From positions 1-55,341 of the forward strand of contig JAFGFT010000050.1 of the NCBI GenBank assembly GCA_016930935.1: a stretch of DNA of 55,341 nt, read 5' to 3'. The position numbers and the translations under genes were made by a program. This document shows, in pieces, positions 25,003-35,049 of the stretch. The DNA comes from Dehalococcoidia bacterium. Its GTDB lineage: Bacteria > Chloroflexota > Dehalococcoidia > GIF9 > AB-539-J10. The notes beneath the pieces are model-generated. The model was not told the DNA's origin. It did not search any database and was given only the letters and a program-made list of their open reading frames with translations. Position 1 is the first letter of the stretch; each line of letters starts with the position of its first letter.

Positions 25003-27231
25003 GTGTGGGGTATCAGAGCGCTACGTAGAATGGCAGGCATCCTGATGGCATGGTTCACGGGTTGGAAGCGGCGTCCTGTGTGGACCATAGCGGCTGCTGT
25101 GTTCTGTCTGTTCTGGCTGGTCAGCAGCAGATATACAGGGCCTGCCTATCTAAGCGACGAAATTGGCTATCTCGGGCATGCTGCCCTGCTGGCAGGCTAC
25201 GTCATCGATGGGGCCAGCAGCTGGCATGCAGGCTACTCGCTACTGCTCGCGCCGCTGTTCAGAGTCTTCTCCGAGCCAGGACAGATCTGGCAGGCCGTGA
25301 TGGCGCTCAATGCAGCAATGTGGGCGGCTTCCTTTCTCATGTTGATGCACATGGTGGCCCGATTCTTCCCGGACCACACGACCTCACGTCGCATCCTGGC
25401 TGTTGCCGTGGCTGCCGCTTACCCGACCTGGTTGACCATGTCAGGGTATGCGTTCCCAACTACGGCCATCGTCCTTGTCTTCATGATCTCAGTGATAACA
25501 GCCGTAAACGTTAACTTGCAACATCCATGGTCCGTCATTCCCCATTCTCTGGCGGTGGGCTTTCTCTATTGGGTCCACCCTACAGGATTGGCCGTGGCCG
25601 CGGCGTCCACACTCACGCTGGCGATTGTCACCTTCAGAAAGACGCAGTTCGTCTCGCTGTCAGTCCACATCGCCCTCGTGACCATCTTGATAGTCGTCTA
25701 CAGTCAGGGGTTGCACCCGTGGCTGCTTGACGTGGGAACAGCACCCGGCTTCCCTTCCAACGAGCACTACCAGTCCTATGCCTCAGTGCTGCCGCATTTC
25801 GCCAGGCCCGAGTTCTGGTTCAGGACAGCAGTAGCAGCTCTGGGCCAGCTATCGTATCTCACCATAGGCAGCTTCGGGCTGGCCGTGTTCGGTTTCGTTC
25901 AGTTCGTCCGTCTGGCCCGGGAGCACCTCCAAGGTACGTCCTCAAAGGACGTCCGCGGAGACGGAGCCATCGGTTATACGTCACTGTTTGTCCTGCTGTC
26001 CATCGTGGGTGTCATCTTCATGGGTAGTGCTGGCTTCTCTGCCAGCGACTCTACGCCTAGGGTCGACCAGTGGATCTACGGGCGCTATGACGAGGGGGTG
26101 CTGCTGCCGTTTCTAGCCATCGGGTTCCTGGCAGACAGCCGGCGCCGGTGGCTTCCTCTGCTGGCGGGAGGACTCCTTGCGTGCGGCGCACTGCTTGCAG
26201 TGACCACCGCACCTGTGAAGACCAGCAACCTGGTGACCACGATTTCCTTCTGGCCGCAGTATCTGGTCGAGGCGCCAAACTACCTTCTCTGGATGGCCGT
26301 CGGGGCGCTGGGCGTGTTTGTGTTCCAGGTTGCAAGGCAGGAGGGGAGAGTGGGGAAGACGGTGGCACTGAGTCTGCTAATCGGCGCCTGTGTGCTTTCG
26401 GATTTGAATGGTCAGCTACATCATGACTACAAGCTTGAGATGAACGAACCCACGGGGTTTGTGGGGATTGTGAGAGAGAGTTTCGAGCCCGGTTCATGTG
26501 TAGGTTTCAATCCCGAGATGTCGGCTGACGCTGTTCTCTTCCAGCGACAACGGTTTCAGCTTCACCTCTTCTATCTCTATGATTACGCCTATCAGCGGAT
26601 GTATGTTGGAGACTGGCTCAAGACGTGCGACGGCCCTTTGCTTACCTATGACGTGGATGAGTTGCGGGACATCCCCGGGGTGGTCCTATTGGGACAGGAG
26701 GTGCGGTCCGGGCTGTACGTCGTCGCGAAGGACAGAGACGAGGGGTTCCTGATACCCACCGAAGCTCTCACCGAACGCACTTTCTACCGTGCGGATGGCT
26801 GGTCGTTGAGACAGGACCTGTACTGCTACGGACAATCCTTGACAAGGTTACCCTCGCAAGTCGGTTCATTCCGCGATAGTACGGTTGTGTCGACCGGGCG
26901 CGCAGGATTCCTGGTGTACGGCCCCAATGTTGCCATGAGCGCCGGTGAATACAGGCTGGTTGTGAGCGGGTCTGCCCCCGTAGTTGCATCGGCGTTCGTC
27001 GACGTTGTATCTGGTGTGGGCAACGAGCAGCATGCGCGGTCCGCGCTTTCAGCTACGACGGGGGACGCGACGGGTGTCCTGGCTTCGGGTCACGTGTTCT
27101 TGGACAGAGATGTGGTGGATCTCGAGGTGCGCGTGTATGTGGGGTCTGACGACGCGGTTCGGTTGACCGGTTACGAGCTGGTTCCCGCAGACAGCGCGCC
27201 GGCATCTTCCCCGCAAAGAGCCGTAGAATGA
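25003..27231 (+). CDS. GT-C-like membrane glycosyltransferase, copy 1
   Basis: This 742-residue protein has about 11 N-terminal membrane helices (about 25-470) and a soluble C-terminal domain (about 480-742). The first outer loop carries LSDEIGYLGHAA with adjacent acidic residues Asp-Glu, as in the catalytic loop of GT-C enzymes such as PMT and ArnT, which use lipid-phosphate sugars. No closer family is recognised. It begins with GTG at 25003 and is followed by a full-length paralogue (71 bases on) of nearly equal length. With the GT2 and flippase-like genes it probably transfers sugars outside the membrane. Confidence 0.7.
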   Translation: MWGIRALRRMAGILMAWFTGWKRRPVWTIAAAVFCLFWLVSSRYTGPAYLSDEIGYLGHAALLAGYVIDGASSWHAGYSLLLAPLFRVFSEPGQIWQAVMALNAAMWAASFLMLMHMVARFFPDHTTSRRILAVAVAAAYPTWLTMSGYAFPTTAIVLVFMISVITAVNVNLQHPWSVIPHSLAVGFLYWVHPTGLAVAAASTLTLAIVTFRKTQFVSLSVHIALVTILIVVYSQGLHPWLLDVGTAPGFPSNEHYQSYASVLPHFARPEFWFRTAVAALGQLSYLTIGSFGLAVFGFVQFVRLAREHLQGTSSKDVRGDGAIGYTSLFVLLSIVGVIFMGSAGFSASDSTPRVDQWIYGRYDEGVLLPFLAIGFLADSRRRWLPLLAGGLLACGALLAVTTAPVKTSNLVTTISFWPQYLVEAPNYLLWMAVGALGVFVFQVARQEGRVGKTVALSLLIGACVLSDLNGQLHHDYKLEMNEPTGFVGIVRESFEPGSCVGFNPEMSADAVLFQRQRFQLHLFYLYDYAYQRMYVGDWLKTCDGPLLTYDVDELRDIPGVVLLGQEVRSGLYVVAKDRDEGFLIPTEALTERTFYRADGWSLRQDLYCYGQSLTRLPSQVGSFRDSTVVSTGRAGFLVYGPNVAMSAGEYRLVVSGSAPVVASAFVDVVSGVGNEQHARSALSATTGDATGVLASGHVFLDRDVVDLEVRVYVGSDDAVRLTGYELVPADSAPASSPQRAVE

Positions 27232-27301
27232 GAGCGAGCGCAATCGTGTTGTTTCAACGCCATACGGGTAGACCTCGGTACACGGCAGGAATGGGGCGTC
27301 G

Positions 27302-29527
27302 ATGATGCATCCCGGAAACGCGTTCCACGTGATGAGCGAGAATCTGAGGCTGTGGGTTTGCAGAAGGCGTGTGCGGCCCGTATGGATTATCGCAGCCGCG
27401 GTTTTCTGTGTCTTCTGGTTGGTCAGTCGCCGGTATGTGGGGCCCACGTTCATGAACGATGAGATTGGCTACCTGTCGCACGCGGCGCTACTTGCGGGCT
27501 ATCCTATCGATGGAGCTAGCAGTTATCACGCTGGCTACTCGCTCTTGCTTGCACCTTTATTCAGGCTCTCTCCTGACCCTGTGGCAACCTGGCAGGGAGT
27601 AATGGTGCTGAATGCAATGATGTGGTCCGCCTCTTCCGTGCTGCTGTTCCGTGTTTTGGACCGTCTGTTCGCCCATCGTCCGTTGCCGCACCGCTGCGCT
27701 GCCGTTGCCATCGCCATGCTCTACCCAACATGGTTGGCGATGTGCGGCTACGCATTCGCAACCACAGCCATCGTTCTGGTGTTCATGGCAGCGGTGCTTG
27801 CCGCGATGCACGTCGACGTACGAAGAAAGCCGTGGTCCGTGGTCCCGCATAGCCTGGCAGTCGGTCTTCTGTACTGGGTTCATCCTACTGGTTTGGCGGT
27901 GGTGGTGGCCTCCACGCTTGGCTTAGCTGTGCTTTGTGCGCGCAGAAGACATCTGGGACCTTTGGCGTTACATATGCTGGTGGTACTCCTACTGATTTTC
28001 GTGTACAGAGAGGGCGTACACCAGTGGTTGCTCGATGTGGGGACAGCACCTGGCTTTCCTACTCAGGAGCACTATGCCTCATATGTGGAGATGCTCTCTC
28101 ATCTGACCAGAGGAGAGTTCTGGTTTGAAACGCTGGCAGGCGCTCTGGGGCAGATGGCGTCCCTGGTGGTGGGCAGCCTGGGGCTCTTGGTTGTCGGCAT
28201 CCTGGAGGCGGCTCGTCGAACAAAGGAAAGTCTTTCGGGCGATCGTTCCAGCACAACCGAACAGAGCGAGGCCAAAGGATTCTTGTGCCTGTTTGTTGTG
28301 TTGGCACTTGTGGCGGTCATCCTCCTAGGTAGCGCCTCCTTTTCAGCAGGTGGGCGCACTCGTATTGATCACTGGATATACGCACGATATGCGGAGGGTG
28401 TGCTGTTGCCGCTCCTGGCGATTGGCTGCTTCGGAGTGTTCAGGCGAAGGTTGGCACTGGTTACGACCGGTGCGCTGGTTATAGGTGGTGTGGTACTGGT
28501 TGCGGTCGCGGACCCGGGCTTCAGTAATAAGGTCGTGAATACCATCTCGTTCTGGCCTCAGTATCTAGTTCCTGTAGCCAACTATCTGATCTGGATGACG
28601 ATCGGCGGAATCGGTACATTTCTGTTTCTTGTGGCTGGTGGACAAAGGGGGATTGGCAGGTGCGCAGCGATTGCTCTACTGTTCTGTATGTCGGTGCTGT
28701 CTACATTGAACGCGATTGATTCTCACGAATCGCTGTTCGAGGGCTATAGCCAGCCAACGGGATTGCTTGAGATAGTGAGAACCAACTATGAGCGGGGTTC
28801 CTGCGTGGGTTTTAATCCTGACTTGCCGGAACACGGGGGCCTCTTTCACCAGCATCGTTTCAATCTCTACTTGTTCTACCTGCACGATTATGCGTATCGG
28901 CGGATGCAGGTGGACGACTGGGTGCAAAACTGCGCGGGGCCATTACTCACCTATGATATCGACCAACTGAGAGACGCGCCCGGCGTTGTGCTCCTGGGTC
29001 AGGAAGTGTGGTCTGGCTTGTACCTGATGGCAAAAGAGAGAGACCAGGGTTTTCTTATGCCCTACGAAGCGCCTACAGAGCGAACCTTCCTTCCTCCCGC
29101 GGAGTGCTCGTTGGGGCAGGGTCTGTATCGCTACGGAGAGCAACTGGCCGCGTTGCCTTCTGAGCCAGGTGCCTATCATGATGGTTCGGTGGTGTCGACC
29201 GGTCATTCAGGCTTCCTGGTATTTGGCCCGTACGTCCCTTTGAACGCAGGCGAGTACATGCTCGTTGTGAAGGGGACTGCCCGTAGCGTTCCCTCGGGGT
29301 GGGTCGATGTTGTCTCCTCTTTGGGGCAAGTACAGCACGCGAGATTCGCACTCTCGTCCACGAAGGAGGGTGAGACGGGTATACTGACCTCGGGACGCGT
29401 GTCCCTGGATGAAGACGTGCTCGACCTGGAGGTACGTGTGTATGTGGAGGCAGACGATGAGATTCTCCTCGGAGGCTATGAACTGGTTCCCGCCGATGTC
29501 GCGGTTTCGACTTCACAAGGAAGCTGA
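27302..29527 (+). CDS. GT-C-like membrane glycosyltransferase, copy 2
   Basis: This 741-residue protein is a tandem paralogue of the preceding gene. Long blocks agree: the acidic loop MNDEIGYLSHAALLAGY, DGASSYHAGYSLLLAPLFRL, WLDVGTAPGFP-like text, NTISFWPQYLV and the C-terminal LVPAD ending. Identity is highest in the first loop and in the cytosolic or outer loops, lower between helices, as expected for an old duplication with kept catalysis and altered substrate. The ATG at 27302 is followed in frame by a basic start MMHPGNAFHVMSE. The 16-base gap to the dehydrogenase gene places it in the same operon. Confidence 0.7.
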   Translation: MMHPGNAFHVMSENLRLWVCRRRVRPVWIIAAAVFCVFWLVSRRYVGPTFMNDEIGYLSHAALLAGYPIDGASSYHAGYSLLLAPLFRLSPDPVATWQGVMVLNAMMWSASSVLLFRVLDRLFAHRPLPHRCAAVAIAMLYPTWLAMCGYAFATTAIVLVFMAAVLAAMHVDVRRKPWSVVPHSLAVGLLYWVHPTGLAVVVASTLGLAVLCARRRHLGPLALHMLVVLLLIFVYREGVHQWLLDVGTAPGFPTQEHYASYVEMLSHLTRGEFWFETLAGALGQMASLVVGSLGLLVVGILEAARRTKESLSGDRSSTTEQSEAKGFLCLFVVLALVAVILLGSASFSAGGRTRIDHWIYARYAEGVLLPLLAIGCFGVFRRRLALVTTGALVIGGVVLVAVADPGFSNKVVNTISFWPQYLVPVANYLIWMTIGGIGTFLFLVAGGQRGIGRCAAIALLFCMSVLSTLNAIDSHESLFEGYSQPTGLLEIVRTNYERGSCVGFNPDLPEHGGLFHQHRFNLYLFYLHDYAYRRMQVDDWVQNCAGPLLTYDIDQLRDAPGVVLLGQEVWSGLYLMAKERDQGFLMPYEAPTERTFLPPAECSLGQGLYRYGEQLAALPSEPGAYHDGSVVSTGHSGFLVFGPYVPLNAGEYMLVVKGTARSVPSGWVDVVSSLGQVQHARFALSSTKEGETGILTSGRVSLDEDVLDLEVRVYVEADDEILLGGYELVPADVAVSTSQGS

Positions 29528-29542
29528 GCTCAAGGAGAGAGG

Positions 29543-30883
29543 ATGAACATTACAGTCTTTGGCACTGGCTATGTCGGCCTTGTTGTTGGAGCGTGCCTGG
29601 CTGATGGAGGCCATGACGTGGTGTGCGTGGATGTTGATGAGTCCAGGGTCGCAGCCCTGCAGAATGGCAAGGTTCCTATCTATGAGCCGGGCCTTGAATC
29701 CATGGTGGGCCGCACCCTTGCGGAAGGTCACTTGCAGTTCACCACAGACACTGCACGTGCCGTGGAATTCGGGCAATTGCTCTTCATCGCAGTGGGTACT
29801 CCCCCCGATGACGATGGCTCGGTTGATTTGAACCAGGTGCTGGATGTGGCAGCTGCAATAGGGAAGCACATGCAGACCTGTCAGGTCATCGTGATCAAGT
29901 CGACTGTGCCCGTGGGCACTGCGGACACAGTCAGAGATGTCATTACGTTGGCTCTTGCCAGACGTGGCGTTGAATTGAGCTTCGACGTATGCTCCAACCC
30001 CGAGTTCCTCAAAGAGGGCAGCGCGATAGAGGACTTCACTAGGGCGGCACGAATCGTGGTCGGTACCGATTCAGTGAGAGTCCGCGAGGTGATGCTGGAG
30101 TGCTATGCCCCGTACAACCGTAAGCAGTACAAGATGGTCTTCATGGACGTGCGGTCAGCAGAACTGACGAAATACGCCGCCAACGCCATGTTGGCGACCA
30201 AGATCAGCTTCATGAACGAAGTGGCGAATCTCGCCGAGCGAGTGGGGGCCGATGTGGAGCAGGTGCGCAGAGGAATCGGCTCGGACCCCCGCATCGGCTA
30301 CGATTTCATCTATCCAGGCTGCGGATTTGGTGGTTCCTGCCTGCCGAAGGACTTGCAGGCTCTAATTCGAACTGCGGACAAGGCGAGCTGTGACACATCC
30401 ATACTGCGTGCCGTTGAGACGGTGAACCGACGACAAAAGGGTGTGCTGTTTGAGAAGCTGAACCACGCGTTCGGAGGCGAACTGCGAGGAAAGACGATAG
30501 CGGTATGGGGGTTGGCCTTCAAAGCGAATACGGATGACATGCGCGAAGCGCCCAGCCGGACACTATTGGAGGCGTTGTGGTCTGCCGGGGCGAGCGTGCA
30601 GGCGTTTGATCCTGCGGCCATGGAGGAAGCTGAACGAATCTACGGGCGAAGAGAGGACCTGCGACTGGTCCGCAATAGGGACGATGCGGTGGTGGGTGCC
30701 GACGCTCTTGTCATCTGCACCGAATGGAATGTGTTCCGCACGGTGGAGTTTGGCTGGCTGAGATCCCAATTGCGTCAGCCTGTAGTGGTGGATGGACGCA
30801 ACCTGTTTGAGCCTCGTGAGATGAGAAGGGCCGGCATTCGCTACTACGCAGTGGGACGAGGTGAATATGCACCATCAGCCTAG
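29543..30883 (+). CDS. UDP-glucose/GDP-mannose 6-dehydrogenase
   Basis: This 446-residue enzyme oxidises a nucleotide sugar to its uronic acid with two NAD+. The Rossmann start [11 protein letters not shown], the [10 protein letters not shown] segment (151-160), Lys210 and Asn214 in [12 protein letters not shown] and the catalytic Cys266 in [10 protein letters not shown] are all present. The third domain ends in ICTEWNVFR, typical of UDP-glucose dehydrogenases. A strong AAGGAGAGG precedes the ATG. It is the last gene of the glycan operon and predicts an acidic sugar such as glucuronate in the product. Confidence 0.95.
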   Translation: MNITVFGTGYVGLVVGACLADGGHDVVCVDVDESRVAALQNGKVPIYEPGLESMVGRTLAEGHLQFTTDTARAVEFGQLLFIAVGTPPDDDGSVDLNQVLDVAAAIGKHMQTCQVIVIKSTVPVGTADTVRDVITLALARRGVELSFDVCSNPEFLKEGSAIEDFTRAARIVVGTDSVRVREVMLECYAPYNRKQYKMVFMDVRSAELTKYAANAMLATKISFMNEVANLAERVGADVEQVRRGIGSDPRIGYDFIYPGCGFGGSCLPKDLQALIRTADKASCDTSILRAVETVNRRQKGVLFEKLNHAFGGELRGKTIAVWGLAFKANTDDMREAPSRTLLEALWSAGASVQAFDPAAMEEAERIYGRREDLRLVRNRDDAVVGADALVICTEWNVFRTVEFGWLRSQLRQPVVVDGRNLFEPREMRRAGIRYYAVGRGEYAPSA

Positions 30884-31487
30884 TTGTACAACTCGAGATG
30901 CAGCACAAGTCCATTCGGATCAGGATTGATTCAAAGTAGAAGATGGACGAGCAGATATGGACGCGGACGACCGAACACGAGTCCTGAAGACAGCAACGCG
31001 CATGCAGGTATGATGAAGTGCATGGTTGGACAGACGATCTACCCTAACCTAGCAGAACTCTGCGTCGTAGCCGCACTCATGACACAGTAGAAGCTGTTTA
31101 TCTTCACTGGCAGGGGAGGGCGAGGCTGATCGCGCAGCACCTCCAGCAACCTCGGATTGTGAAGACTAATTTCAAACCGCAGGTGATTCAGAGAGCAGAT
31201 ACTTTGTGCAGTCCTGCGTCTTTGTGTGGCAGATACGGAATCACTGCAGTTGAGACAGAGGGTTTTCTTCAATGGCAGTGCAGACCGAAGTGCCGCGACA
31301 CTTGCTCCGTTCGTCGTGCTCATTCAGCGCGAGAAGAAGGTTGGTTGAGCCCCAAGTCGTCTTGGTGGGAAGCGTGCAGCGCACAAGTCGCGTCTGGAAA
31401 ATGCCACGCGCGCTGTTGTCTTCGCGTGACGAACGCGAAGCTGCGCCATGGAAGATGCGGCCTTCGAGAGCACCATGTGAGGGGGCG
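30884..31487. other. Gene-poor stretch with a possible minus-strand zinc-ribbon remnant
   Basis: This 600-base gap between two convergent genes has no convincing intact gene. On the minus strand one frame reads LCLNCSDSVSATQ through ICSLNHLRFEISLHNPRLLEVLR (about 31140-31265), and a different frame then ends in QLLLCHECGYDAEFC and a stop near 31050. The spaced cysteines in both parts suggest a small zinc-ribbon protein broken by a frameshift, or chance. No terminator with a T-run was found at either side. Confidence 0.25.
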
Positions 31488-32567
31488 CTAGCGCAGGTGG
31501 GAGAAGTGGCCTCCGGCTATCTCCTCAACCTCGTCTCTGTTGTGGCTGAACTCCAGGAGCGTGTTCGCGTCGATGATGCCTTGAACGTAGAGTCGCGCCA
31601 GCGACTGGTCCATCGTTGTCATGCCAGACCTGGTGTTCGTGCGGATGACGTTGTGAAGCTGGTGTATCTTGCCCTCACGCACCAGGTTTCTGACGGCTGA
31701 GTTGCCGAGCATGATTTCCACGGCGGCTATGCGGCCCGCACCTGACGCACGGGGAACCAGCGTCTGTCCAAGGACAGCAATCAGTGTGGCTGCAAGACGT
31801 ATCTGAGCGAGATAGCGCTGTTCCGGCGGGAACAGTCCAACGACGCGGTCGATGGCCTCAGGGGCACCGGTTGCATGGCCAGTAGTGAGCACGAGATGAC
31901 CGGTTTCCGCCACCGTCAACGCCGCCTGTGCTGTCTCAATATCGCGCATCTCTCCAACGAGGATGACGTCAGGGTCCTGTCGCAGCACGTGCTTGAGTGC
32001 AGTCGAGAATGAGAGAGTATCCGTTCCGAGCTGACGCTGCGTGATTGCAGAAGCAGCATTCGTGTGAGTGTATTCGATCGGGTCCTCGATGGTAACTACG
32101 TGGCATGTGCGGTGGTGGTTGATGTGGTTTATCATCGTGGCAAGGGAGGTCGTCTTTCCACTTCCTGTGGGGCCCGAGGCGATGACAAGCCCGTGCTGTC
32201 TCATGGCGAGGTCTCTGTAGACGTCTGGTAGGTCCAGTCCCTCTATCGTGGGTACGTTTGCAGGCAGCAACCGGATGGCAAAGCTGATATCTCCTCTCTG
32301 GCGGGCGGCGTTGCAGCGTAGCCTTCCCACATCGTCGAGGGCCATGCCGAAGTCCAGTTCAAGATTGGTGGCGAACTCCTCCTGCTGTGCAGGCGTGGTC
32401 ATGTTCAGGAATGCCGCATGGACGTCATCCGATGTGAGAGCCTGGTATCCGTCAAGCGGCTGCAATGCTCCGTCTATTCGGGCCATCGGGGGAGCACCCA
32501 CGAAGAGATGAAGGTCAGAGGCATTGTGTGCCTGTGCCAGTCGTAGAAGCGAGAGAATGTCTGTCAT
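31488..32567 (-). CDS. pilT: Type IV pilus retraction ATPase PilT
   Basis: This 359-residue hexameric ATPase powers pilus retraction. The N-terminal domain begins MTDILSLLRLAQ and contains ASDLHLFVGAPP; Walker A is GPTGSGKT (132-139), Walker B DVILVGEMRD (200-209), with the His and Asp boxes between. The ATG at 32567 follows AGGAG; a longer frame from 32618 has an unrelated N-terminus and no such site. It lies 68 bases downstream of the pilMN gene, probably in the pilO-pilMN-pilT operon. The AIRAGG-like C-terminal signal is not evident in this form. Confidence 0.93.
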   Translation of the reverse strand: MTDILSLLRLAQAHNASDLHLFVGAPPMARIDGALQPLDGYQALTSDDVHAAFLNMTTPAQQEEFATNLELDFGMALDDVGRLRCNAARQRGDISFAIRLLPANVPTIEGLDLPDVYRDLAMRQHGLVIASGPTGSGKTTSLATMINHINHHRTCHVVTIEDPIEYTHTNAASAITQRQLGTDTLSFSTALKHVLRQDPDVILVGEMRDIETAQAALTVAETGHLVLTTGHATGAPEAIDRVVGLFPPEQRYLAQIRLAATLIAVLGQTLVPRASGAGRIAAVEIMLGNSAVRNLVREGKIHQLHNVIRTNTRSGMTTMDQSLARLYVQGIIDANTLLEFSHNRDEVEEIAGGHFSHLR

Positions 32568-32635
32568 CGTGCGATTCTCCTGGCCCTTGCTTATCGGGGG
32601 CAAGACTCTTGGAGACATGGCGGACTCTACGTCTG

Positions 32636-34105
32636 TCAGTCGATACTCAGCGTATCCTTGTACAGGACAAGGTCAAATGCTGTCTTAATGCCGTCAACGG
32701 CCATGCTGGTGATCACAACGTACTCGAATCGTCCCGATGCACGGAGTTGCCGTGCGTACGAGAATATGGATTCCTCCGTCCCTCCCCAGCCACTCACGTT
32801 GATAACGGAGATGTCGTGGGTGACCTTCTCCAGATTGATGCTCGATGGAGTCCGATGTATCTCTCCAAGGTCAACGTTGATCTCGGCCTTGGTCGTGTCA
32901 TAGTTGCGCAGTTCTCTCTCGAGCTCTGTCGTTCTTACTTCCTTGTCTTCTGTCTCGATCATCAGCGCGGCCTGTTCAGCCTCCAGCGCCTGTCTGCGGC
33001 CTGACAGTTGCTCTCCGAGAGAAAGCGCAAGCTGGTTGAGGGCGACGGCCTCGTCCTTGAGTGCCTGTGTATGGTGCCATGAGTTGAGGACGAAATAGCC
33101 TCCGAGTACCACGCACGCGATGCTCACGGCAAGCGCCGGAGGGTACAACAGTTCTGACATGGGACGTGGTTTGGGTTGATACGACAGTGGAAGGGCATTG
33201 AAGTTTATTCTCGCATACGGGGTAGCCCCTTTCCCTGCGGACTCTTTGAGTCCGAGTCCGATTGCAGGGAGATAGGATTGAGCAGCGAATCCATCGGCCT
33301 CGTCAACCGGGGTCTTCACAGGCTCGATGCGTCTCTCCACCATCCCCAGCAGTTTGGGCCACAGCTCCGGTTTTTCGGTCAATCTTCCTGCAACCAGTAT
33401 GGGTATGGCATCGGCGATGGGCTTGTCCGCATGGCCGGAGTTGTAGAAGGTCATCGCTCGTTGGAGTTCCTGACGTGTTATGGTCAGGCTTGCTTCCTCC
33501 AGGTCTCCAGATGGAACGGCTATGCTGCGGATAACCTCGGGAAGCCCGTCCATCTTCACGATGATGTCAAGCGTCGATGGCTGCAGGTCGATGATGAGCG
33601 CGTTGGTCTCAGCGACAGCCCTGCAGATTGCAATTGGTGAGACGTCCATCAAGTACGGGTTCAGCCCAGCCTGCCGCAACGTACGAATGAGTCCGTCGAC
33701 CGTATTGCGGGATGAGGCAACCACGTAGGCGAGCGTCTCTCCGGGCTTCGACGGCAGGGCCTGCCACGCGATGTAGAGCTGGTCAACCGGCATACCGAAT
33801 GCCCTGCTCGCTTCGCGAGACACTGCTTCCTGCAGCAGGCCGCCCGGCAACTCTGGCAGCGTGATGTAGCGATAGAGGCAGTTGATTCCACTGATGCCGG
33901 CGACCACGCGACGGGCACCGATGCCTTGGGCAGCCCACAGGGCTCGAATCCTGCGCGCGACTTCGGCCTCATCGACTATGAGGCCGTCACGCACGAGGCC
34001 GGCGTCCAGGGGTTCAGTGAACCACTGTTTTGGCCGTCTTCCACTCAAACCAAGGACACGGATGGCCGAGTCGTCAACGTAGATGGAAACCGCGTCACGT
34101 GCCAT
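32636..34105 (-). CDS. PilM-PilN fusion, type IV pilus assembly
   Basis: This 489-residue protein joins two alignment-complex proteins that are usually separate. Residues 1 to about 295 are a PilM-like actin-fold domain (SIYVDDSAIRVLGL, VAGISG, LIIDLQPSTLDI). Residues 300-489 match PilN: the cytosolic motif INFNALP (300-306), one membrane helix (about 323-342), a long coiled coil (345-405) and a periplasm-type domain. Since PilN normally binds PilM through exactly that INLLP-like segment, the fusion makes the contact permanent. It lies three bases after the pilO-like gene and before pilT. Confidence 0.82.
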   Translation of the reverse strand: MARDAVSIYVDDSAIRVLGLSGRRPKQWFTEPLDAGLVRDGLIVDEAEVARRIRALWAAQGIGARRVVAGISGINCLYRYITLPELPGGLLQEAVSREASRAFGMPVDQLYIAWQALPSKPGETLAYVVASSRNTVDGLIRTLRQAGLNPYLMDVSPIAICRAVAETNALIIDLQPSTLDIIVKMDGLPEVIRSIAVPSGDLEEASLTITRQELQRAMTFYNSGHADKPIADAIPILVAGRLTEKPELWPKLLGMVERRIEPVKTPVDEADGFAAQSYLPAIGLGLKESAGKGATPYARINFNALPLSYQPKPRPMSELLYPPALAVSIACVVLGGYFVLNSWHHTQALKDEAVALNQLALSLGEQLSGRRQALEAEQAALMIETEDKEVRTTELERELRNYDTTKAEINVDLGEIHRTPSSINLEKVTHDISVINVSGWGGTEESIFSYARQLRASGRFEYVVITSMAVDGIKTAFDLVLYKDTLSID

Positions 34106-34108
34106 CTG

Positions 34109-34735
34109 CTAGGCCCCTCCACTGGGAAGGTAGAGTACCCTCAGTTGCATAGTGGAGGTGCAACCCTCCGTCGGCACAGTCTCAGTCGTGCCGGTATCAC
34201 TATCAGTTACTTCTGTCGGACGCGGCATCGTCATGTCAACGAAGTCGATGATGCCGGTCTCGAACTCGTCGCCGAACTTGATGATGAAATTGAGAATCTG
34301 CGGTGGAACGGGAGCCTCAACGTCGATGGACACGATGTAGCTGTGGAATGTCTCGCTGCCCATCTCCGCCACCTGTGGGCCTGCGCAGGTGAGGCTGGTA
34401 ATAGTCACTTCTGAAGTTTTCGCTGCGTCATAGAGCGCTTCTTCAATCTCAATGGAATGAACATAGCTGAGGTACTTCGCTCTCAGTGTCCCATAGCGCC
34501 GGTCAGCGCTCTCGGCTCGTGAACTGAGGTCTGCTATCTCTGCTTCAAGCTCGTCAAGGTTGACTGCCCTGAATGTCTCGATGGTCTGATTCGAGTGGGC
34601 GATGTTGGTGAGGTGGTTCGCCTGCTCCTCTTTCAACCGGCCATAGTAGAAGTAGCCTGTGACGAGCAGGACAACCACTATACCGATGGTGAGAATCCAT
34701 CGGACGGCCGGACTTGGACTGGGCAGTCGTGCCAT
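34109..34735 (-). CDS. PilO-like type IV pilus alignment protein
   Basis: This 208-residue protein has one N-terminal membrane helix (about 13-30), a coiled coil (about 33-85) and a small ferredoxin-like C-terminal domain. That architecture and its position next to the PilM-N fusion identify it as PilO-like; sequence similarity in this family is low. The ATG at 34735 stands about 25 bases after the predicted transcription start and has only a weak ribosome-binding site. The gene order is pilO before pilMN, the reverse of the usual M-N-O order. Confidence 0.75.
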   Translation of the reverse strand: MARLPSPSPAVRWILTIGIVVVLLVTGYFYYGRLKEEQANHLTNIAHSNQTIETFRAVNLDELEAEIADLSSRAESADRRYGTLRAKYLSYVHSIEIEEALYDAAKTSEVTITSLTCAGPQVAEMGSETFHSYIVSIDVEAPVPPQILNFIIKFGDEFETGIIDFVDMTMPRPTEVTDSDTGTTETVPTEGCTSTMQLRVLYLPSGGA

Positions 34736-34766
34736 ATATACAGTTTCCGTTCAGAACGTGCGATTC

Positions 34767-34795
34767 AGTGTAGTGGCGATACCTCAACAAGTCAA
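34767..34795 (-). promoter_or_regulatory. Promoter of the pilO-pilMN-pilT operon
   Basis: On the minus strand TTGACT (34790-34795) and TACACT (34767-34772) are separated by exactly 17 bases. The upstream stretch to 35049 holds a 76-codon minus-strand frame (34784-35014) without a ribosome-binding site or recognisable domain, which I do not call a gene. Confidence 0.65.
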
Positions 34796-35049
34796 TAGCT
34801 TTGAATACGCGAGCCATCGGTCTGCGATTCTGCCTGCCTCCGACAGTCTGACGGCCTTGTTGGTGTGCCGCGTGAGGGAGCTTTTGAACAAAAACGCGGG
34901 GAGAAGCGGTGTCGCACACTCTGAGGGTTCACCTCTTTCCTGTGTGAGAATTGAACGCAGCTTCACCAGCGTTCGCACAGAATCGCGTGAATCCGGCAGG
35001 AGAGCACACAACAATCCACAGTCACTGCAGCGCAGTGCCAGTCAAATGG

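Noticed and set aside
32568-32618. Longer PilT start at 32618
   Set aside because: The extra 17 residues do not resemble PilT and the internal ATG at 32567 has an AGGAG site.
34784-35014. 76-codon minus-strand frame upstream of pilO
   Set aside because: No ribosome-binding site, no domain, and it ends next to the pilO promoter; support is too thin.
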